From contig DJAA01000065.1 of NCBI GenBank assembly GCA_002428085.1, positions 1 to 24,101 of the forward strand: a DNA stretch of 24,101 nucleotides. Reading direction: 5' to 3'. This DNA is from Sulfurimonas sp. UBA6014. GTDB taxonomy: Bacteria; Campylobacterota; Campylobacteria; Campylobacterales; Sulfurimonadaceae. The notes beneath the pieces are model-generated. The model did no database searches. It worked only from the letters and a program-made list of their open reading frames with translations, and was not told where the DNA came from. Shown here piece by piece: positions 23,026 to 24,101 of this stretch (positions are counted from its first letter, which is position 1; every line of letters begins with the position of its first letter). The translations under genes were made by a program, and so were the position numbers.

Positions 23026-23043
23026 CACTCTATGAATAGAGTG
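23026..23043. repeat. Hairpin after addB
   Basis: CACTCTA and TAGAGTG form a perfect 7-bp stem with a TGAA tetraloop (one further A-T pair would tighten it), 13 nt after the addB stop. No T tract follows on the plus strand, and the sequence after it is purine-rich. It may be a 3' processing hairpin or a factor-dependent end of the cco-addB transcript. Confidence 0.4.
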
Positions 23044-23151
23044 AATTAAAAGATGAAAAACGCAATATTTTTCTATATATAAAAAAACTATATACAAACT
23101 TTATATATAAAACGCTACAATCAACTTATATTTTTCTAACAAAGGATGCTA

Positions 23152-24101
23152 ATGTTTCAAAGTGGAAGCCCAGTAAAGGGAAAAGATTTTATAGATAGAA
23201 AAAAACATCTTCCACTCTTTAAATCCTATCTTGATAACAATCAGCATATCATAATAAAAGCCCCAAGAAGATTTGGAAAAACATCGCTCATCAAGCATAT
23301 GTTTGAGTATGAAAAGGGTTATGATTTTATCTACATAGACATAAGACTGCACCACTCTTTAGACTCGTTGTCCAAACAAATACTAGACAGTGCATACAGT
23401 TTTGTAAAGATTGAAAACTTTATCAGACAGACAAAAAACTCCCTTTTAAATCTTCTAAAATCTATCAAAACCATCTCCATTCCAGATATGGCAGAAATCA
23501 CCATTGATTTGGTAAGTAAAGAGAGTGACCCCATAGAGCTTTTTATCCACTCTTTAAATGTAGCCCATAGCATAGCGACTGCAAAGGGTACAAATATAAA
23601 ACTCATATTTGATGAGTTTCAAGACATCACAAAACTCTATGATAAAAATATCTTAGAAGTGCTTCGCTCAGTTGCACAGCATCATGAAAATATCACTTAT
23701 GTTTTTTTAGGAAGCATAGAGTCCATCATGACTGACATTTTTGAGAGCAAAGCATCGCCGTTTTTTCATTTTGCAAGCGTGATAAAACTAGACGGACTTG
23801 ACGCTGATGAACTTTTTGACTACACCAAAACAGAGTTTGACAAACATGGCATCGCTTATGATGCAGAACTTTTATACAGCACAATAACTTTTTTAGAGGG
23901 GCATCCTGAGTACAGCGCAAAAGTATTGCAAACTCTCTATATAAACGCCATATTAGAAAAAAAGTCCATAGATTATAGCTGCGCGCTTAACGCCATAAGC
24001 TTTAGGGTGCTAGAAAACAGAGCCTATCTTGATGAGCTTATATCGAAACTTAAATCTAAAAAACACCACTTTGAAGTGGTCTATGCCATGGCAAATAACC
24101 T
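23152..24101 (+). CDS. Archaeal-type AAA ATPase, incomplete at the window end
   Basis: The frame is open for 316 codons and runs off the window. The N-terminus reads MFQSGSPVKGKDFIDRKKH, the usual start of the ATPase_2 / archaeal AAA group. Walker A is APRRFGKTSL (37-46, Lys43) and Walker B is LIFDEFQD (151-158, Asp154-Glu155). A sensor-like YVFLGSIESIM follows. Family members often carry a C-terminal winged helix and/or a DUF234-type nuclease-like domain, which would lie beyond the window. The cellular role is unknown. AAAGGA precedes the ATG. The 138-nt gap before it is very A/T rich (repeated TATATA) and suggests a separate promoter. Confidence 0.85.
   Translation, partial: MFQSGSPVKGKDFIDRKKHLPLFKSYLDNNQHIIIKAPRRFGKTSLIKHMFEYEKGYDFIYIDIRLHHSLDSLSKQILDSAYSFVKIENFIRQTKNSLLNLLKSIKTISIPDMAEITIDLVSKESDPIELFIHSLNVAHSIATAKGTNIKLIFDEFQDITKLYDKNILEVLRSVAQHHENITYVFLGSIESIMTDIFESKASPFFHFASVIKLDGLDADELFDYTKTEFDKHGIAYDAELLYSTITFLEGHPEYSAKVLQTLYINAILEKKSIDYSCALNAISFRVLENRAYLDELISKLKSKKHHFEVVYAMANN

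Noticed and set aside
23016..23039. A short frame (MLQTLYE) after addB resembling VLQTLYI inside the downstream ATPase (14 of 15 bases match at 23926-23940), perhaps a duplicated remnant
   Set aside because: The match is too short, and one such similarity is not surprising in A/T-rich DNA. No further homology flanks it.
1..24101. CRISPR arrays, insertion sequences, prophage genes, toxin-antitoxin pairs
   Set aside because: No regularly spaced repeats, transposase or integrase motifs, or paired small toxin genes were found on either strand.

Overview
The window looks like a chromosomal segment of a member of the Campylobacterota (Epsilonproteobacteria), most like a Sulfurimonas-type chemolithotroph. 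This rests on the low G+C, the tRNA order Gly-Leu-Cys-Ser, a ThrRS with a shortened N-terminus, the gene string purA / fliJ-like / motE(flgX)-like / DUF507 / carA, and a cbb3 oxidase operon ending in fixH and addB. As I recall, the last two strings are also found in Campylobacter jejuni. The genus assignment is inference. No mobile element, CRISPR array or rRNA gene was seen.

Layout. Positions 1-64 hold an unidentified gene end and a good intrinsic terminator. Four tRNA genes on the minus strand (196-608) share one strong promoter. Divergent from them is ilvD-thrS-infC (740-4787, plus), closed by a clear terminator. On the minus strand follow a membrane-anchored chemoreceptor with a C-terminal CZB domain (4869-6305) and a YajR-like MFS transporter (6408-7736). 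The transporter gene is divergent from rdgB (7851-8456), and an 18-bp perfect palindrome carrying a -10 box on each strand lies between them. uppP (minus, start placed at 9381) is followed by a well-positioned 30-codon small ORF (8461-8553).

From 9491 to 15495 everything is on the plus strand: a class V aminotransferase, hisZ, purA, a FliJ-like gene, a MotE/FlgX-like stator chaperone gene, a DUF507 gene and carA. This mixes nucleotide, histidine and arginine/pyrimidine supply with flagellar assembly.

From 15724 to 23013 runs a compact probable operon: ccoN-ccoO-ccoQ-ccoP, a DUF4006 gene, a 29-codon single-TM micro-ORF at 19333-19422, a TPM-like anchored periplasmic protein gene, fixH (ccoH) and the nuclease gene addB. 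It encodes the high-affinity terminal oxidase, probable assembly factors and, unexpectedly, a recombination nuclease. Its 228-bp upstream region carries two direct repeats with 11-bp periodicity. The window ends inside an archaeal-type AAA ATPase gene (23152 onward).

Most genes are ordinary housekeeping genes. The items most worth following are the micro-ORF and TPM-like gene in the cco operon, the small ORF after uppP, and the symmetric promoter palindrome at 7760-7777.
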